Below, one piece after another: positions 17,277-26,317 of a DNA stretch of 64,000 nt (position 1 is its first letter; every line of letters begins with the position of its first letter). A model generated the notes under the pieces. It saw only the letters and a program-made list of their open reading frames with translations. It was not told where the DNA came from and did not search any database. The DNA lies in NCBI RefSeq assembly GCF_001421765.1, contig NZ_LMLA01000014.1, positions 62,001 to 126,000 of the forward strand, in the 5' to 3' direction. A program made the position numbers and the translations under genes. This DNA is from Sphingomonas sp. Leaf32 (GTDB taxonomy: Bacteria; Pseudomonadota; Alphaproteobacteria; Sphingomonadales; Sphingomonadaceae).

Positions 17277-18358
17277 CGTGCCGCTCCCGTCGCCTGCGCT
17301 TCGGGCGCCGGGGCGGGTGCCGGCGGCTCCTCGGTCGCCGGCCGCTGGCGGCGCACCTCGGGCAGCGGCAGATATGCCTGGACGCCGGGCTGCACGATCG
17401 TCTTGTCGGCGCGGTTCAACACCTGCTCCATGGTCTCGTAATAGAGCCGCCGGCGGGTCACGTCGGGGGCCATGCGATATTGTTCGTAGATCTTGTCGAA
17501 CTCGGTCGCGTCACCCTGCGCGCGGGCGATCACCTGCTGCGCATAGGCGCGCGAGCGGTTGAGGTTCGACTGCGCCTCCTGCTGCGCCGCCGTCACCGCC
17601 TTGAACGCATTGTCGACCTCGGCCGGGGCCGCTGCCTTCTGGATGCTGACGCCCAGCACGCGCACGCCCGACTGATATTCGTCGAGCAGCGTCTGCATCC
17701 GCAGCTGCACATCGGTTTCGATGTCACCACGGCCCGAACCGATCGCCTGGGTCAGGTTCTTGGACGCGACGGCAGCGCGCATCGCGCTTTCGGCGACCGC
17801 GCGCACCGTTTCCTGCGGGTTCTTGATTTCGAATACGTAATCCTCGGGCGACTTGATGTTCCAGCGCACCGAATAGGCGAGGTCGACGATATTCTGGTCG
17901 CCGGTCAGCATCAGATTGGCTTGTGTGCCGCCCGCCGGGAAGCTCTCGGTGCGGGTGTTCTGCACATCCTCCACCTGCACCCGCATGATCGGGGCGGGCA
18001 GCGTGAACTGGATGCCGGGATTGAGCGTCCCGGTATATTGGCCGAACATCGTCACGACGCCGCGTTCCTGCGGCCCGATCGAATGGAAGCTGGTAAAGGC
18101 GATCCACACCAGGATCAGCGCCGCGACCGCCGCCAGCCACAGCCGGCCCGCATTGGCCGGCAGCGAAGGCCCGCCGCCCGGCCCGCCGCTGCGCGCGCGT
18201 TTCAGGAAATCGTCGAGCGAGGTCGACCCGCCGATCTTGCCGCGCTTGCCCGCAGGCGGCATCGACCACGGGTTGCGCGGGCCGTCATCACCCCCACCGC
18301 CGCCGCCCGATCCGTTACCGGAATCGCCACCGCCGCCCCATGGGCCCTTGTCGCTCAT
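17273..18358 (-). CDS. hflK: HflK, SPFH-domain regulator of FtsH
   Basis: A 361-residue partner of HflC. The N-terminus is Gly/Asp-rich and cytosolic (PWGGGGDSGNGSGGGGGGD), as is usual for HflK, then one transmembrane helix (LWLAAVAALILVWIAFTSF, about 73-91) and the SPFH domain (IGPQERGVVTMFGQYTGTLNPG; PAPIMRVQVEDVQNTRTESF). The C-terminus is Pro/Glu-rich. ATG 18358 (MSDKGPWGG) is chosen by family; open frame continues upstream to 18820 but overlaps mrp in antisense. It heads the hflK-hflC unit and is divergent from mrp with 115 bp between starts. Confidence 0.93.
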   Translation of the reverse strand: MSDKGPWGGGGDSGNGSGGGGGGDDGPRNPWSMPPAGKRGKIGGSTSLDDFLKRARSGGPGGGPSLPANAGRLWLAAVAALILVWIAFTSFHSIGPQERGVVTMFGQYTGTLNPGIQFTLPAPIMRVQVEDVQNTRTESFPAGGTQANLMLTGDQNIVDLAYSVRWNIKSPEDYVFEIKNPQETVRAVAESAMRAAVASKNLTQAIGSGRGDIETDVQLRMQTLLDEYQSGVRVLGVSIQKAAAPAEVDNAFKAVTAAQQEAQSNLNRSRAYAQQVIARAQGDATEFDKIYEQYRMAPDVTRRRLYYETMEQVLNRADKTIVQPGVQAYLPLPEVRRQRPATEEPPAPAPAPEAQATGAAR

Positions 18359-18473
18359 CCCCAGCACTTGCGCGCGTGCGCGCCGCCCCATGATCCATCG
18401 CATCCATCCTTTATAGGGACCGATCCTCCGTTTTACAGTGGTAACGCGCCGTTCGAACGCTACATCGCCGCCT

Positions 18474-19445
18474 ATGGCTTCCGCATCGAACCCCGCCGCC
18501 GCGCTCGACGCGCTGCTTGGCCCCATCGCGGCCGGACGCGCCACGGTCCGCGTGACCGGCGATTCGGCGAGCATCATCCTCGACGTCACCGGCCTGCCCC
18601 CGGCGGCGCGCGACGCGCTGGAGGCCGATGTGAAGGCCACCGCCATGACCGCGCCCGGCATCGCCAGCGTGCGCGTCGCGCAGACCAGCGAGCGGGTGCA
18701 GCAGCGCATCGTCGCGGTGGCGAGCGGCAAGGGGGGGGTCGGCAAATCGACCCTGTCGGCCAATCTCGCCATCGCGCTTGCCCGATCGGGCCGGAAGGTC
18801 GGGATGATCGACGCCGACATCTATGGCCCGTCGCAGCCGCGCCTGCTGGGCGTGGATGGGATCAAGGCCGAGGCGCACGACAAGAAGCTGGTGCCGGTCG
18901 CGACGCCGCACGGCGTGCCGCTGCTGTCGATGGGGCAGCTGGTCCCGGCGGGTCAGGCGATCGCGTGGCGCGGACCGATGGCGGCAGGCGCGCTGACCCA
19001 GTTGGTCGATGCGCATTGGCAGATGGCCGACACGCTGGTCGTCGACATGCCGCCGGGCACCGGCGACGTGCAACTGACCATGATCCAGAAGCATAAGCCG
19101 GCGGGTGCCGTCATCGTTTCCACGCCGCAGGACCTAGCGCTGATCGACGCGACACGCGCGATCGACCTGTTCGTGAAGGCTGGCGTGCCTATCATCGGGC
19201 TGGTGGAGAACATGGCCGGCTATTGCTGCCCGCATTGCGGCGGCCTGTCCGATCCGTTCGGCACGGGCGGCGCGGAGGCGAAGGCGCAGGCGCTCGGCAT
19301 CCCGTTCCTGGGGCGTATTCCGCTGGCGATCGACATCCGCACCGCGTCGGATGCGGGCCAGCCCCCGGCGGCGGGGAACGGCGCCGAGGCCGAGCCGTTC
19401 CTGTCTATAGCCGCGCAGGTCGGCGACTGGCTGCAGAGGAACTGA
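18474..19445 (+). CDS. mrp: Mrp/ApbC Fe-S cluster carrier ATPase
   Basis: A 323-residue P-loop protein that carries and delivers [4Fe-4S] clusters to apo-enzymes. A short N-terminal MIP18/DUF59-like region (1-75) is followed by the deviant Walker A GKGGVGKS (85-92), switch MIDADIYGPSQPRLLG, and Walker B VVDMPPGTGDVQ. The bridging-cluster motif CPHC is at 252-255 (ENMAGYCCPHCGG). ATG 18474 is preferred to GTG 18438 on family length. It is one base from the next gene, so they are cotranscribed. Confidence 0.93.
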   Translation: MASASNPAAALDALLGPIAAGRATVRVTGDSASIILDVTGLPPAARDALEADVKATAMTAPGIASVRVAQTSERVQQRIVAVASGKGGVGKSTLSANLAIALARSGRKVGMIDADIYGPSQPRLLGVDGIKAEAHDKKLVPVATPHGVPLLSMGQLVPAGQAIAWRGPMAAGALTQLVDAHWQMADTLVVDMPPGTGDVQLTMIQKHKPAGAVIVSTPQDLALIDATRAIDLFVKAGVPIIGLVENMAGYCCPHCGGLSDPFGTGGAEAKAQALGIPFLGRIPLAIDIRTASDAGQPPAAGNGAEAEPFLSIAAQVGDWLQRN

Positions 19446-19446
19446 C

Positions 19447-19869
19447 ATGCTCGACGACGATGGCATCCGCACCCTGCTCGGCGAGGCACGGACCATCGCG
19501 CTGGTCGGCGCATCGGACCGACCCGACCGGGCATCCTACGGCGTCATGTCCTATCTCCAGCAGTGCGGATACCGCGTGATCCCGGTCAATCCGCAGATCA
19601 CCGGCGAACATCTCCATGGCGAATTCGTGTTCCGCGACCTCGACCAGATCGGGGAACCGATCGACATCGTCGACATCTTCCGCAATTCGGCCGCGGCAGG
19701 CGAGGTCGTCGACGCGGCGATCGCGGCGGGGGCGAAGGCGGTGTGGATGCAACTGGGCGTCGTCAACGAAGCAGCAGCCGCCCGCGCAGAGGCGGCGGGA
19801 TTGCAGGTGGTGATGGATCGCTGTCCGAAGATCGAAATACCGAGGCTGGGTGTCGCGGCGGTCGGGTAG
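19447..19869 (+). CDS. CoA-binding domain protein (YccU-like)
   Basis: A 140-residue single-domain Rossmann protein of the CoA-binding family related to the N-terminal part of succinyl-CoA synthetase alpha subunit. The nucleotide-binding start TIALVGASDRPDRASYGVM, GYRVIPVNPQ, DIVDIFRNSA and the end VVMDRCPKIEIPRL are all standard for the family. No catalytic domain follows, so it probably binds CoA or an acyl-CoA as a regulator; the exact role is unknown. Starts one base after mrp stops. Confidence 0.88.
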   Translation: MLDDDGIRTLLGEARTIALVGASDRPDRASYGVMSYLQQCGYRVIPVNPQITGEHLHGEFVFRDLDQIGEPIDIVDIFRNSAAAGEVVDAAIAAGAKAVWMQLGVVNEAAAARAEAAGLQVVMDRCPKIEIPRLGVAAVG

Positions 19870-19888
19870 AATGCCTCATGGCTCCCAT

Positions 19889-19925
19889 CCGTTTGTGCTG
19901 AGTTGCCCCTACTCAGCACAAACGG
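19889..19925. terminator. Perfect inverted repeat, bidirectional terminator or REP
   Basis: Fourteen-base perfect arms CCGTTTGTGCTGAG (19889-19902) and CTCAGCACAAACGG (19912-19925) around a 9-base loop. It sits between two convergent genes (plus gene ends 19869, minus gene ends 19952). There is no U-tract, so it may be a repeat that folds in RNA rather than a classical intrinsic terminator. Confidence 0.7.
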
Positions 19926-19951
19926 AGATTACAGGACTTGGCGAAAGCCCC

Positions 19952-20704
19952 TCAAGCCCGTCCCCCCAACACCCGCGCGAACAGGCTCAGCATCCATCCC
20001 GTCGCGGTGACGAACAGTGCCGGGTCGTACCGCGGCCCCTCGTCGCGCAGGAACGCGTGCTGCGCGTTCACCTCATGCCATTCGTAACGCGTCCCCGCCG
20101 CCTCCAGCGCCCCCCGGATCGCTTCGCGCCCGGCATAGGGCACGTGCGGGTCCTGCCGCCCCCACACGAACAGCATCTCGCCCGCAATCTCGCCGATCCG
20201 CGCCAGGCTGTAGTCGCAGCGACCCTCGCCCAGCGTTCCCGAATGAATGTCGGTCGGATAGAAGCACGCCGCCGCCTGCACCCGGGGATCGAGCGCCGCG
20301 CGATAGGCGAGGTGCCCGCCCAGACACACCCCCGCCACGCCGATCCGCCCCGAACAGGCCGGATGCGCCATCAGCCAGTCGATCACCAGCGTCGCATCGG
20401 CGTCGAACCCGGCGACCGGCTTCAGGAACTTCAGGTCGTTGCCACGATCGGTGCCCGGCTTGTCATAGGCCAGCACCGTGCCGGGCGCTTCATACTCGTG
20501 ATACACCTCCGGCACCGCGACGACATAGCCGTGGCCCGCGATGAACGCCGCCAGCCGTCGGATCGGCGCCGTCACCTGATAGATTTCGGAATAGAGCACT
20601 ACGCCCGGAAACCGCCCCTCGCCGGCCGGGCGAAAGACATGGGTGCGCATCACGCTGCCATCGGCGCAGGGTAGGTCGGTGAATTCGTCGCTGAGCAGGA
20701 TCAT
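19952..20704 (-). CDS. Dienelactone hydrolase family protein
   Basis: A 250-residue alpha/beta hydrolase. The dienelactone hydrolase triad is visible: nucleophile C127 in GVCLGGH, D185 in WGRQDPHVP and H216 in NAQHAFLRD. The N-terminal YSEIYQV and EVYHEYE are also family features. In chlorocatechol degradation such enzymes open dienelactones, but lone chromosomal copies act on unknown esters. ATG 20704 overlaps the stop of the MscS gene by 4 bp (ATGA), so it is translationally coupled to the channel. Confidence 0.9.
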   Translation of the reverse strand: MILLSDEFTDLPCADGSVMRTHVFRPAGEGRFPGVVLYSEIYQVTAPIRRLAAFIAGHGYVVAVPEVYHEYEAPGTVLAYDKPGTDRGNDLKFLKPVAGFDADATLVIDWLMAHPACSGRIGVAGVCLGGHLAYRAALDPRVQAAACFYPTDIHSGTLGEGRCDYSLARIGEIAGEMLFVWGRQDPHVPYAGREAIRGALEAAGTRYEWHEVNAQHAFLRDEGPRYDPALFVTATGWMLSLFARVLGGRA

Positions 20705-23112
20705 GGCCGTGCCGTGCCGCCGACAGGATCGACTGGCAAGGGGGGAACGGGGTCGGTGGGCGATGCCGCCACCAGTTCCAGCCGCTGCGGCACGGTTCCC
20801 ATCTCGATCCCCTCCGCGCGGAACCGGGTGAGCAGGTCGAGCAGGATGTTGCTGCGCGCGCGATAGGCGGCACGCGGCGATTCGACATGGGCGAAACAGT
20901 TGAACGCGATGCGATCGTTGACGATCGCATCGATGAACGCGGTCGGGTCCGGATCGGCCAGCACCGCGGCTTCGCGGGCGAACGCATCCATCACCAGTTG
21001 CTGGACTGCCGCCGCATCGACGTTGATCGGCACCGAAAACTGAATCTGGATGCGGCCCAGCGGGCTGGCCAGCGTCTTGTTCAGCACCGATTTCGTGATG
21101 AGTTCGGAATTGGGCACGATCAGCGTCGAATGATCGGCCAGCGTGATCTCGGTCGATCGCACGCTGATCCGCTTCACATCGCCCTCGTCGGTGCCGACGC
21201 GGATCAGGTCGCCGATCTTGATCGGACGTTCGGCGAGCAGGATGAGGCCCGAGACGAAATTCTGGGTAATCGCCTGCAGACCGAAGCCGATGCCGACCGA
21301 CAGCGCGGAAAGCAGCAGCGCGATGCGTTCGACGCCGATGCCGAGCGAGGCGAGCGCCCAGATGACCGCCAGCGCGATCCCGACATAGCGCGCGACCAGG
21401 CTGACCGAATTGCGCCCGCTGCCGTCCAGGTCGGTGGCGGGCAGATAGCGCCCCTCCAGCCAGCGCATGAAGCCGCGCACCAGCGCCAGCCCGATCGCCA
21501 GCACGACGACGCTGCGCAGGATCGCGCCGGGCGAGATGGTGACCCCGCCGACCTGCACCCCGCGCGCAAGGTCGCCCAGCCGGGTCAGCGCATCGGACAC
21601 GCCGCTGCCCCCGAACGGCAACAGCCACAGCGCGAACGCGACCACCGCGATAAGCACGCGCAGCACGCCCGACAGGAGCACGCCGAACTGATCGACCGTG
21701 CCCCCGCGCAGCCCCAGCCCGCGAGTCAGCGCGACGCCCAGCCGGCTGCCGCGTTCGAACACCGACGTCGCGACGTCGTCGGTCGCGGCCAGGACCAGAT
21801 AGACCGCCGCGCCCAGCACCAGCGTCCATGCCACCATCTGTCCGACGAACAGGCTGAACCCGGTATAGCCCGCCGCCAGCGCCAGCAGGGCAACCCCGGC
21901 CACGCCCCAGGCGAACAGCGCCATGGCCGCCTGCCCGGTATGCGCCGGCGCGTCGGTCCCATCCTCCCCCGTTGCAATCGCCTCTGCCCTCATCCGACCC
22001 AGCGCGAACAGGGTGGCGGCGATCAGCAGGATATGCAGCAGCGCCAGCAGCGAGTGCGTCGCGACGCGGATCGCCGCGCTGGTCCCGATCGCGCTGTCGG
22101 CCGCATCCAGCGCGATGGTGCAGCCCGCGAGTCCCGCCAGCAGGAACGAATAGGGCCGGAACCGCGTCGCCACCGCATCGCCGACCGGCGCAATCCGCCA
22201 GCTCGAGCTGCCGCGCATCAGCATCGCACCCAGCACCGCGCTGGAAAAGGCGGCGAAGGCGATCGCCACCAGCCACTGGTCGAGCATCGGGTCCCAGCGC
22301 GGTGCGACCAGTCCAGCCCAGCGCGCACCGGTTAGCAGCGCGCCTGCCGCCAGAAAGGGCGCGAGCGTGCCGACCACGATCCGGCCCAGCGCATTGGCCG
22401 AGCGCCGCACCCGCCGCCCCGGTGCCCCCTCGATCAACAGCCGCTGCCCGACCCGCGCCGCCGCCAGCCGCGCCGGGCCGAGCAGCAGGATCGCAACGAC
22501 GAAGCCCAGCAATGCCGGCCACGCCTGCGCCCATGCCGCCCCCCGCACCGCATCGACCTCCGATGCGATGAATCGCTCGATCCGGTGCGCGTCGCGCGGC
22601 ACGGTGCGCAGGATCGCGCTCCAGAAGGCCGGCGTCAGCGGCGATGCACCGCGCCCGAACAGCTTCTGGTTCAGCTCGGCGGCTTGGCCCTCCTGAATCT
22701 CGTCGATCAGCTGCTGCGCCTCGACCGACAACAGCTTGGCACGCTTCGTCGCCGAATCGATCGTGGTGCGCTGTTTGGCCAGTGCGGTGCGTTCGTCGCG
22801 GATCGCCGGGTCCTCGCCCGATCCTGCTGGGCCGAGCTGCGCCAGCCGGGCGTCGATCCGCGCCATGTCGCCGGTCAGTTGCTGCACGGTGTCGAGCGTC
22901 GTCGCCCGCACCGCCTGTGCCCGGCCACGCAACGCCGGGCGTTCAGTCCCTTCCAGCCGGGTGTCGAGCGCACCGTCGACCCGCCTCAGTTCGTCGGCCG
23001 CGCGGTCGAGCAGCGTCGCGTAATCGGGGGTCGCCCCCGTCTGGGCGATGGCGGAAACGGCCGTCACGACCAGCAGCAGCGACAACAGGCAGCGGAGCAG
23101 CGATCCGATCAT
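20701..23112 (-). CDS. Large mechanosensitive channel, MscS family with DUF3772 N-terminus
   Basis: An 803-residue channel. A signal peptide (CLLSLLLVVTAVSAIAQ) precedes a periplasmic coiled-coil region of about 150 residues (DUF3772-like, ADELRRVDGALDTRLEG...), then roughly ten transmembrane helices. The MscS pore and beta domain are near 610-680: LSALSVGIGFGLQAITQNFVSG, then ERPIKIGDLIRVG and VPNSELITKSVLN. This resembles the KefA/MscK-like class with a large periplasmic head. It is the second MscS protein in the window. A TGA-ATG overlap joins it to the dienelactone hydrolase. Confidence 0.9.
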   Translation of the reverse strand: MIGSLLRCLLSLLLVVTAVSAIAQTGATPDYATLLDRAADELRRVDGALDTRLEGTERPALRGRAQAVRATTLDTVQQLTGDMARIDARLAQLGPAGSGEDPAIRDERTALAKQRTTIDSATKRAKLLSVEAQQLIDEIQEGQAAELNQKLFGRGASPLTPAFWSAILRTVPRDAHRIERFIASEVDAVRGAAWAQAWPALLGFVVAILLLGPARLAAARVGQRLLIEGAPGRRVRRSANALGRIVVGTLAPFLAAGALLTGARWAGLVAPRWDPMLDQWLVAIAFAAFSSAVLGAMLMRGSSSWRIAPVGDAVATRFRPYSFLLAGLAGCTIALDAADSAIGTSAAIRVATHSLLALLHILLIAATLFALGRMRAEAIATGEDGTDAPAHTGQAAMALFAWGVAGVALLALAAGYTGFSLFVGQMVAWTLVLGAAVYLVLAATDDVATSVFERGSRLGVALTRGLGLRGGTVDQFGVLLSGVLRVLIAVVAFALWLLPFGGSGVSDALTRLGDLARGVQVGGVTISPGAILRSVVVLAIGLALVRGFMRWLEGRYLPATDLDGSGRNSVSLVARYVGIALAVIWALASLGIGVERIALLLSALSVGIGFGLQAITQNFVSGLILLAERPIKIGDLIRVGTDEGDVKRISVRSTEITLADHSTLIVPNSELITKSVLNKTLASPLGRIQIQFSVPINVDAAAVQQLVMDAFAREAAVLADPDPTAFIDAIVNDRIAFNCFAHVESPRAAYRARSNILLDLLTRFRAEGIEMGTVPQRLELVAASPTDPVPPLPVDPVGGTARP

Positions 23113-23190
23113 GCCCCTCGCCTATCGCGATCGACGCCTGCGGACAATCGCGGCCATGGCGATGTGCCGACTCCCGCGCTAAATGGGCCG

Positions 23191-24816
23191 ATGCTGCGCA
23201 TCACCGAACTGAAACTGCCGCTCAACCATCCCGAAGAAGCGCTGGCCGCCGCGATCCGCGAACGACTGCGGATCACCCCGCGCGACCTGATCCGCTACAC
23301 CATCGCCCGCCGTGCGCACGATGCTCGGGACAAGGACGACATCCAGCTCGTCTATTCGGTCGACGTCACGGTGAAGAACGAAGGGCAGGTGCTGAACCGC
23401 ACCAAGCGCGACCGCCATGTCGGTCCGACGCCCGATACCGGCTATCGTTTCGTGACGAAGATGCCCGCCGACTATGCCGGGCCGCGCCCGATCGTCGTCG
23501 GTGCCGGCCCGTGCGGCCTGTTCGCCGGGCTGATCCTCGCTCAGATGGGCTTTCGCCCGATCATCCTCGAACGCGGCAAGGTGGTGCGGCAGCGGACACA
23601 GGACACCTGGGGCCTGTGGCGGCGCAGCAAGCTGAACCCCGAATCGAACGTCCAGTTCGGCGAAGGCGGCGCGGGCACCTTTTCCGACGGCAAATTGTGG
23701 AGCCAGATCAAGGACCCGCGCCATCTGGGCCGCAAGGTGCTGACCGAATTCGTGAAGGCCGGCGCGCCGGAGGAAATCCTGACCGAGGCGCATCCGCATA
23801 TCGGCACCTTCCGCTTGGTCACTATGGTCGAATCGATGCGCGCGACCGTAGAGGAACTGGGCGGCGAATATCGCTTCTCGCACCGTGTCGACGATATCGA
23901 GCTGGAGGAACGGCCCGATGGCAGCCGGCGGCTGACGGGCCTGAAGCTGTCGACCGGAGAGACGCTGGCGGCGGACGGTCCGGTGGTGCTGGCGCTGGGC
24001 CACAGCGCGCGCGACACCTTCCACATGCTGCACGATCGCGGCGTGTTCCTCGAACCCAAGCCGTTTTCGATCGGCGTCCGGATCGAACATCCGCAAAGCT
24101 GGATCGACAATGCCCGCTTCGGTGCCTGCGCCGGGCATCCCGATCTGGGGGCGGCGGCCTATACCCTGTCGCATCACTGCACGAACCAGCGCACGGTCTA
24201 CAGCTTCTGCATGTGTCCGGGCGGCACCGTCGTCGCCGCCACGTCCGAGCCGGGGCGCGTCGCGACCAACGGCATGAGCCAATATTCGCGCAACGAACGC
24301 AACGCCAATTCGGGCATCGTCGTTGGTATCGATCCGGCGCGCGATTATCCCGGCCATCCGCTGGCCGGCATCGCGTTTCAGCGGAAATGGGAAGAACGCG
24401 CTTATGCGGCGGGCGGCGGCGATTACCGTGCCCCGGCGCAGTTGATCGGCGACTTCCTTGCCGGACAGCCCTCGACCGCGCTGCGCAGCGTGCTGCCCTC
24501 CTATCGCCCGGGCGTGACGCTGACCGACCTGTCCCAATGCCTGCCTGATTTCGCGATCGCGGCGATGCGCGAGGCGCTGGTCGCATTCGGGCGCACCATC
24601 CCCGGCTACGACCATCCCGACGCGGTGATGACCGGCGTGGAAACCCGCACCTCGTCGCCGGTGCGGATCACGCGCGGCGACGATTTCCAGAGTATCAACA
24701 CCGCCAATCTGTTTCCGGCGGGCGAAGGCGCGGGCTATGCCGGCGGCATCCTTTCGGCGGCGGTGGACGGGATCAAGGTCGCGGAAGCGGTGGCTCGCGC
24801 CATGATCGCCAAGTGA
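23191..24816 (+). CDS. FAD-dependent oxidoreductase (NAD(P)/FAD-binding, YhiN/HI0933-like group)
   Basis: A 541-residue flavoprotein. A roughly 95-residue N-terminal domain (LRITELKLPLNHPEEAL...RDLIRYTIARRAHD) precedes the dinucleotide-binding motif PIVVGAGPCGLFAGLILAQMG and its ribose-binding ILERG. FGEGGAGTFSDGKLWSQIKD is a conserved signature of this group, and a C-terminal FAD motif reads LFPAGEGAGYAGGILSAAVDG. Several cysteines occur around TVYSFCMCPGG. These proteins are widespread and uncharacterised. ATG 23191 matches the family start; the open frame upstream to 22585 is antisense to the MscS gene and is not used. Confidence 0.88.
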   Translation: MLRITELKLPLNHPEEALAAAIRERLRITPRDLIRYTIARRAHDARDKDDIQLVYSVDVTVKNEGQVLNRTKRDRHVGPTPDTGYRFVTKMPADYAGPRPIVVGAGPCGLFAGLILAQMGFRPIILERGKVVRQRTQDTWGLWRRSKLNPESNVQFGEGGAGTFSDGKLWSQIKDPRHLGRKVLTEFVKAGAPEEILTEAHPHIGTFRLVTMVESMRATVEELGGEYRFSHRVDDIELEERPDGSRRLTGLKLSTGETLAADGPVVLALGHSARDTFHMLHDRGVFLEPKPFSIGVRIEHPQSWIDNARFGACAGHPDLGAAAYTLSHHCTNQRTVYSFCMCPGGTVVAATSEPGRVATNGMSQYSRNERNANSGIVVGIDPARDYPGHPLAGIAFQRKWEERAYAAGGGDYRAPAQLIGDFLAGQPSTALRSVLPSYRPGVTLTDLSQCLPDFAIAAMREALVAFGRTIPGYDHPDAVMTGVETRTSSPVRITRGDDFQSINTANLFPAGEGAGYAGGILSAAVDGIKVAEAVARAMIAK

Positions 24817-24821
24817 TGGGA

Positions 24822-24929
24822 TCAGGCGATCGGCACTACCGGCGCGGCGACCGACAGCAGCAACGTGGAAACGAGCAGCGCGCCGAATAAAGCGGCAACA
24901 TGCTGGCGGAGGGTTTCGGTACGGATCAT
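24822..24929 (-). CDS. Small single-helix membrane protein (35 residues)
   Basis: A 35-codon ORF translated on the minus strand: it begins MIRTETLRQH, then a hydrophobic segment AALFGALLVSTLLLSVAAP, ending VVPIA. An SD-like aggga lies about 9 bases before the ATG. The protein has a basic amphipathic start and one predicted helix of about 18 residues, either a small inner-membrane protein or an uncleaved signal-like peptide. It is convergent to the FAD oxidoreductase (6 bp between stops) and downstream of the 24930-25079 gap. Function is unknown. The SD, codon bias toward G/C third positions and compact hydrophobic design support it as real. Confidence 0.6.
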   Translation of the reverse strand: MIRTETLRQHVAALFGALLVSTLLLSVAAPVVPIA

Positions 24930-25079
24930 GGTGGCTGTTCCCTGCTGCCGTGCGGACCATTCCGACGGCGATGCCGAATGTTTTGCAGGGGTCGTGCCAA
25001 GTCCGTAAGCTACTGCTTTACAAGCAATCCGTAGAATGATCGGGCGAAATTGGGAAAATTTCGCGGCGTAATGCGCCAG

Positions 25080-26183
25080 CTATCGGGCGATTTCACCAAC
25101 CAGCTGGTTCCGGCCCCGGCGCTTCGCCTCGTACAGCAGCGCGTCGACCCGCTCGATCGCCGACAGCAGGTTGTCCCCCGGCGCGATCGTCACCATCCCG
25201 GCCGACAGGGTGATTCCGTTGATGAGCGTATCGCTCTCGCGCAGGCGGTACCGACGCTCCCCGACGGCGATCCGCGCCCGTTCCAGCAACACTTCCGCCT
25301 CGACGATGTCGATGCCGGCGATCAGCACGGCGAATTCCTCGCCGCCATAGCGCGCGACCATATGGCCGGGACATTCGCGGACCAGTGTCGACCCGATGGC
25401 GCGCAACACCCGGTCGCCGACCGGATGGCCGTGCAGATCGTTGATCGCCTTGAAATGATCGACGTCGCACATCGCGACATGGATCGGACCCTGCTCGACG
25501 GCTTCCACCGCCTCCTCGAACGCGCGACGATTGGGCAGGTCGGTCAGCGAATCGCGGCGCGCATCGTCATGTGCCGCGGCCAGCTGTTCGCGCAGCTCGC
25601 TCGCCTCGCGCGTCGCCTGTTCAAGCCGCGCCTCGGCGATCTCGACCCGCGTCTGCATCGCGGCGGTGATCCGCGCCAGTTCGGCGATGGTTGGATCGGT
25701 GCACGCGATCCGGGCGGAGCGCTGCAACGCATCGGCACTGGCGGCAAGGTCGCGGCCGAAATCCTGGGTTTCGGTGCGCATCTCGGACACCATGGTCGCA
25801 AAGCCCGCAACCTGGCGCAGCGTCTCCGTCACCAAAGCCTCGGCAGCGGCGACCTCCGTCTCGGTCGGAGCCGACGCGGTCGGGGCTGGAGCGGGCGATG
25901 GCGGCTGCGGCCCATCACCGGCCGGTGCCACCACGATGCCTGCCGCCCCGTCGATCGCATTGCCCAGCCGTTCGACTTCGCTGCCGGTCAGGCGGATGCC
26001 GCCATCGGTCCGCCGTGCGACCTCCATCGCCAGCGTGCCGGCCGGCTCGCTCACGACGCGGTAGGCGAAGCTGTAATTGAGCGGCGTCGGGTCGAGCCGC
26101 TGATCCTCCAGAAAGGCGAGGACGGCGTGAATCAGCCCATATCCGGCCGATACCCCGCCGTCTCCGATTTTTTCCAGATACAC
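25080..26183 (-). CDS. Diguanylate cyclase (GGDEF domain)
   Basis: A 367-residue soluble protein. Residues 1-200 are a helical sensing region with a Pro-rich linker (GPQPPSPAPAP, 91-101) and a coiled coil (EIAEARLEQATREASELREQ, 181-200) leading into the GGDEF domain: DSLTDLPNRRAFE at 211, DVDHFKAIND at 240 and the active half-site GGEEF at 280-284. The intact motif predicts c-di-GMP synthesis. The RxxD inhibitory site expected a few residues before GGEEF is not present. Start is GTG 26183 with SD aagggg. It stands alone, with no paired EAL protein nearby. Confidence 0.9.
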   Translation of the reverse strand: MYLEKIGDGGVSAGYGLIHAVLAFLEDQRLDPTPLNYSFAYRVVSEPAGTLAMEVARRTDGGIRLTGSEVERLGNAIDGAAGIVVAPAGDGPQPPSPAPAPTASAPTETEVAAAEALVTETLRQVAGFATMVSEMRTETQDFGRDLAASADALQRSARIACTDPTIAELARITAAMQTRVEIAEARLEQATREASELREQLAAAHDDARRDSLTDLPNRRAFEEAVEAVEQGPIHVAMCDVDHFKAINDLHGHPVGDRVLRAIGSTLVRECPGHMVARYGGEEFAVLIAGIDIVEAEVLLERARIAVGERRYRLRESDTLINGITLSAGMVTIAPGDNLLSAIERVDALLYEAKRRGRNQLVGEIAR

Positions 26184-26317
26184 GTCCGGCCCCTTCGCTC
26201 CCGCCCCGCACCCGTCGTGCAGGAAAGTACGAAACGGGCCTATCGCGCGTTTGCTAAGATCGGGTTTCCCGGAAATTTACCCTGTGTGCACGTTTGCGGC
26301 GCCCGGACGGCGGGCGT

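Noticed and set aside
19889..19925. Phage attachment site
   Set aside because: Perfect palindrome but no integrase or tRNA nearby; position between convergent stops fits termination or REP better.
20887..22335. Plus-strand frame of 482 codons over the large MscS gene
   Set aside because: Rich in Asp/Arg/His/Gln; typical antisense open frame in high-GC DNA.
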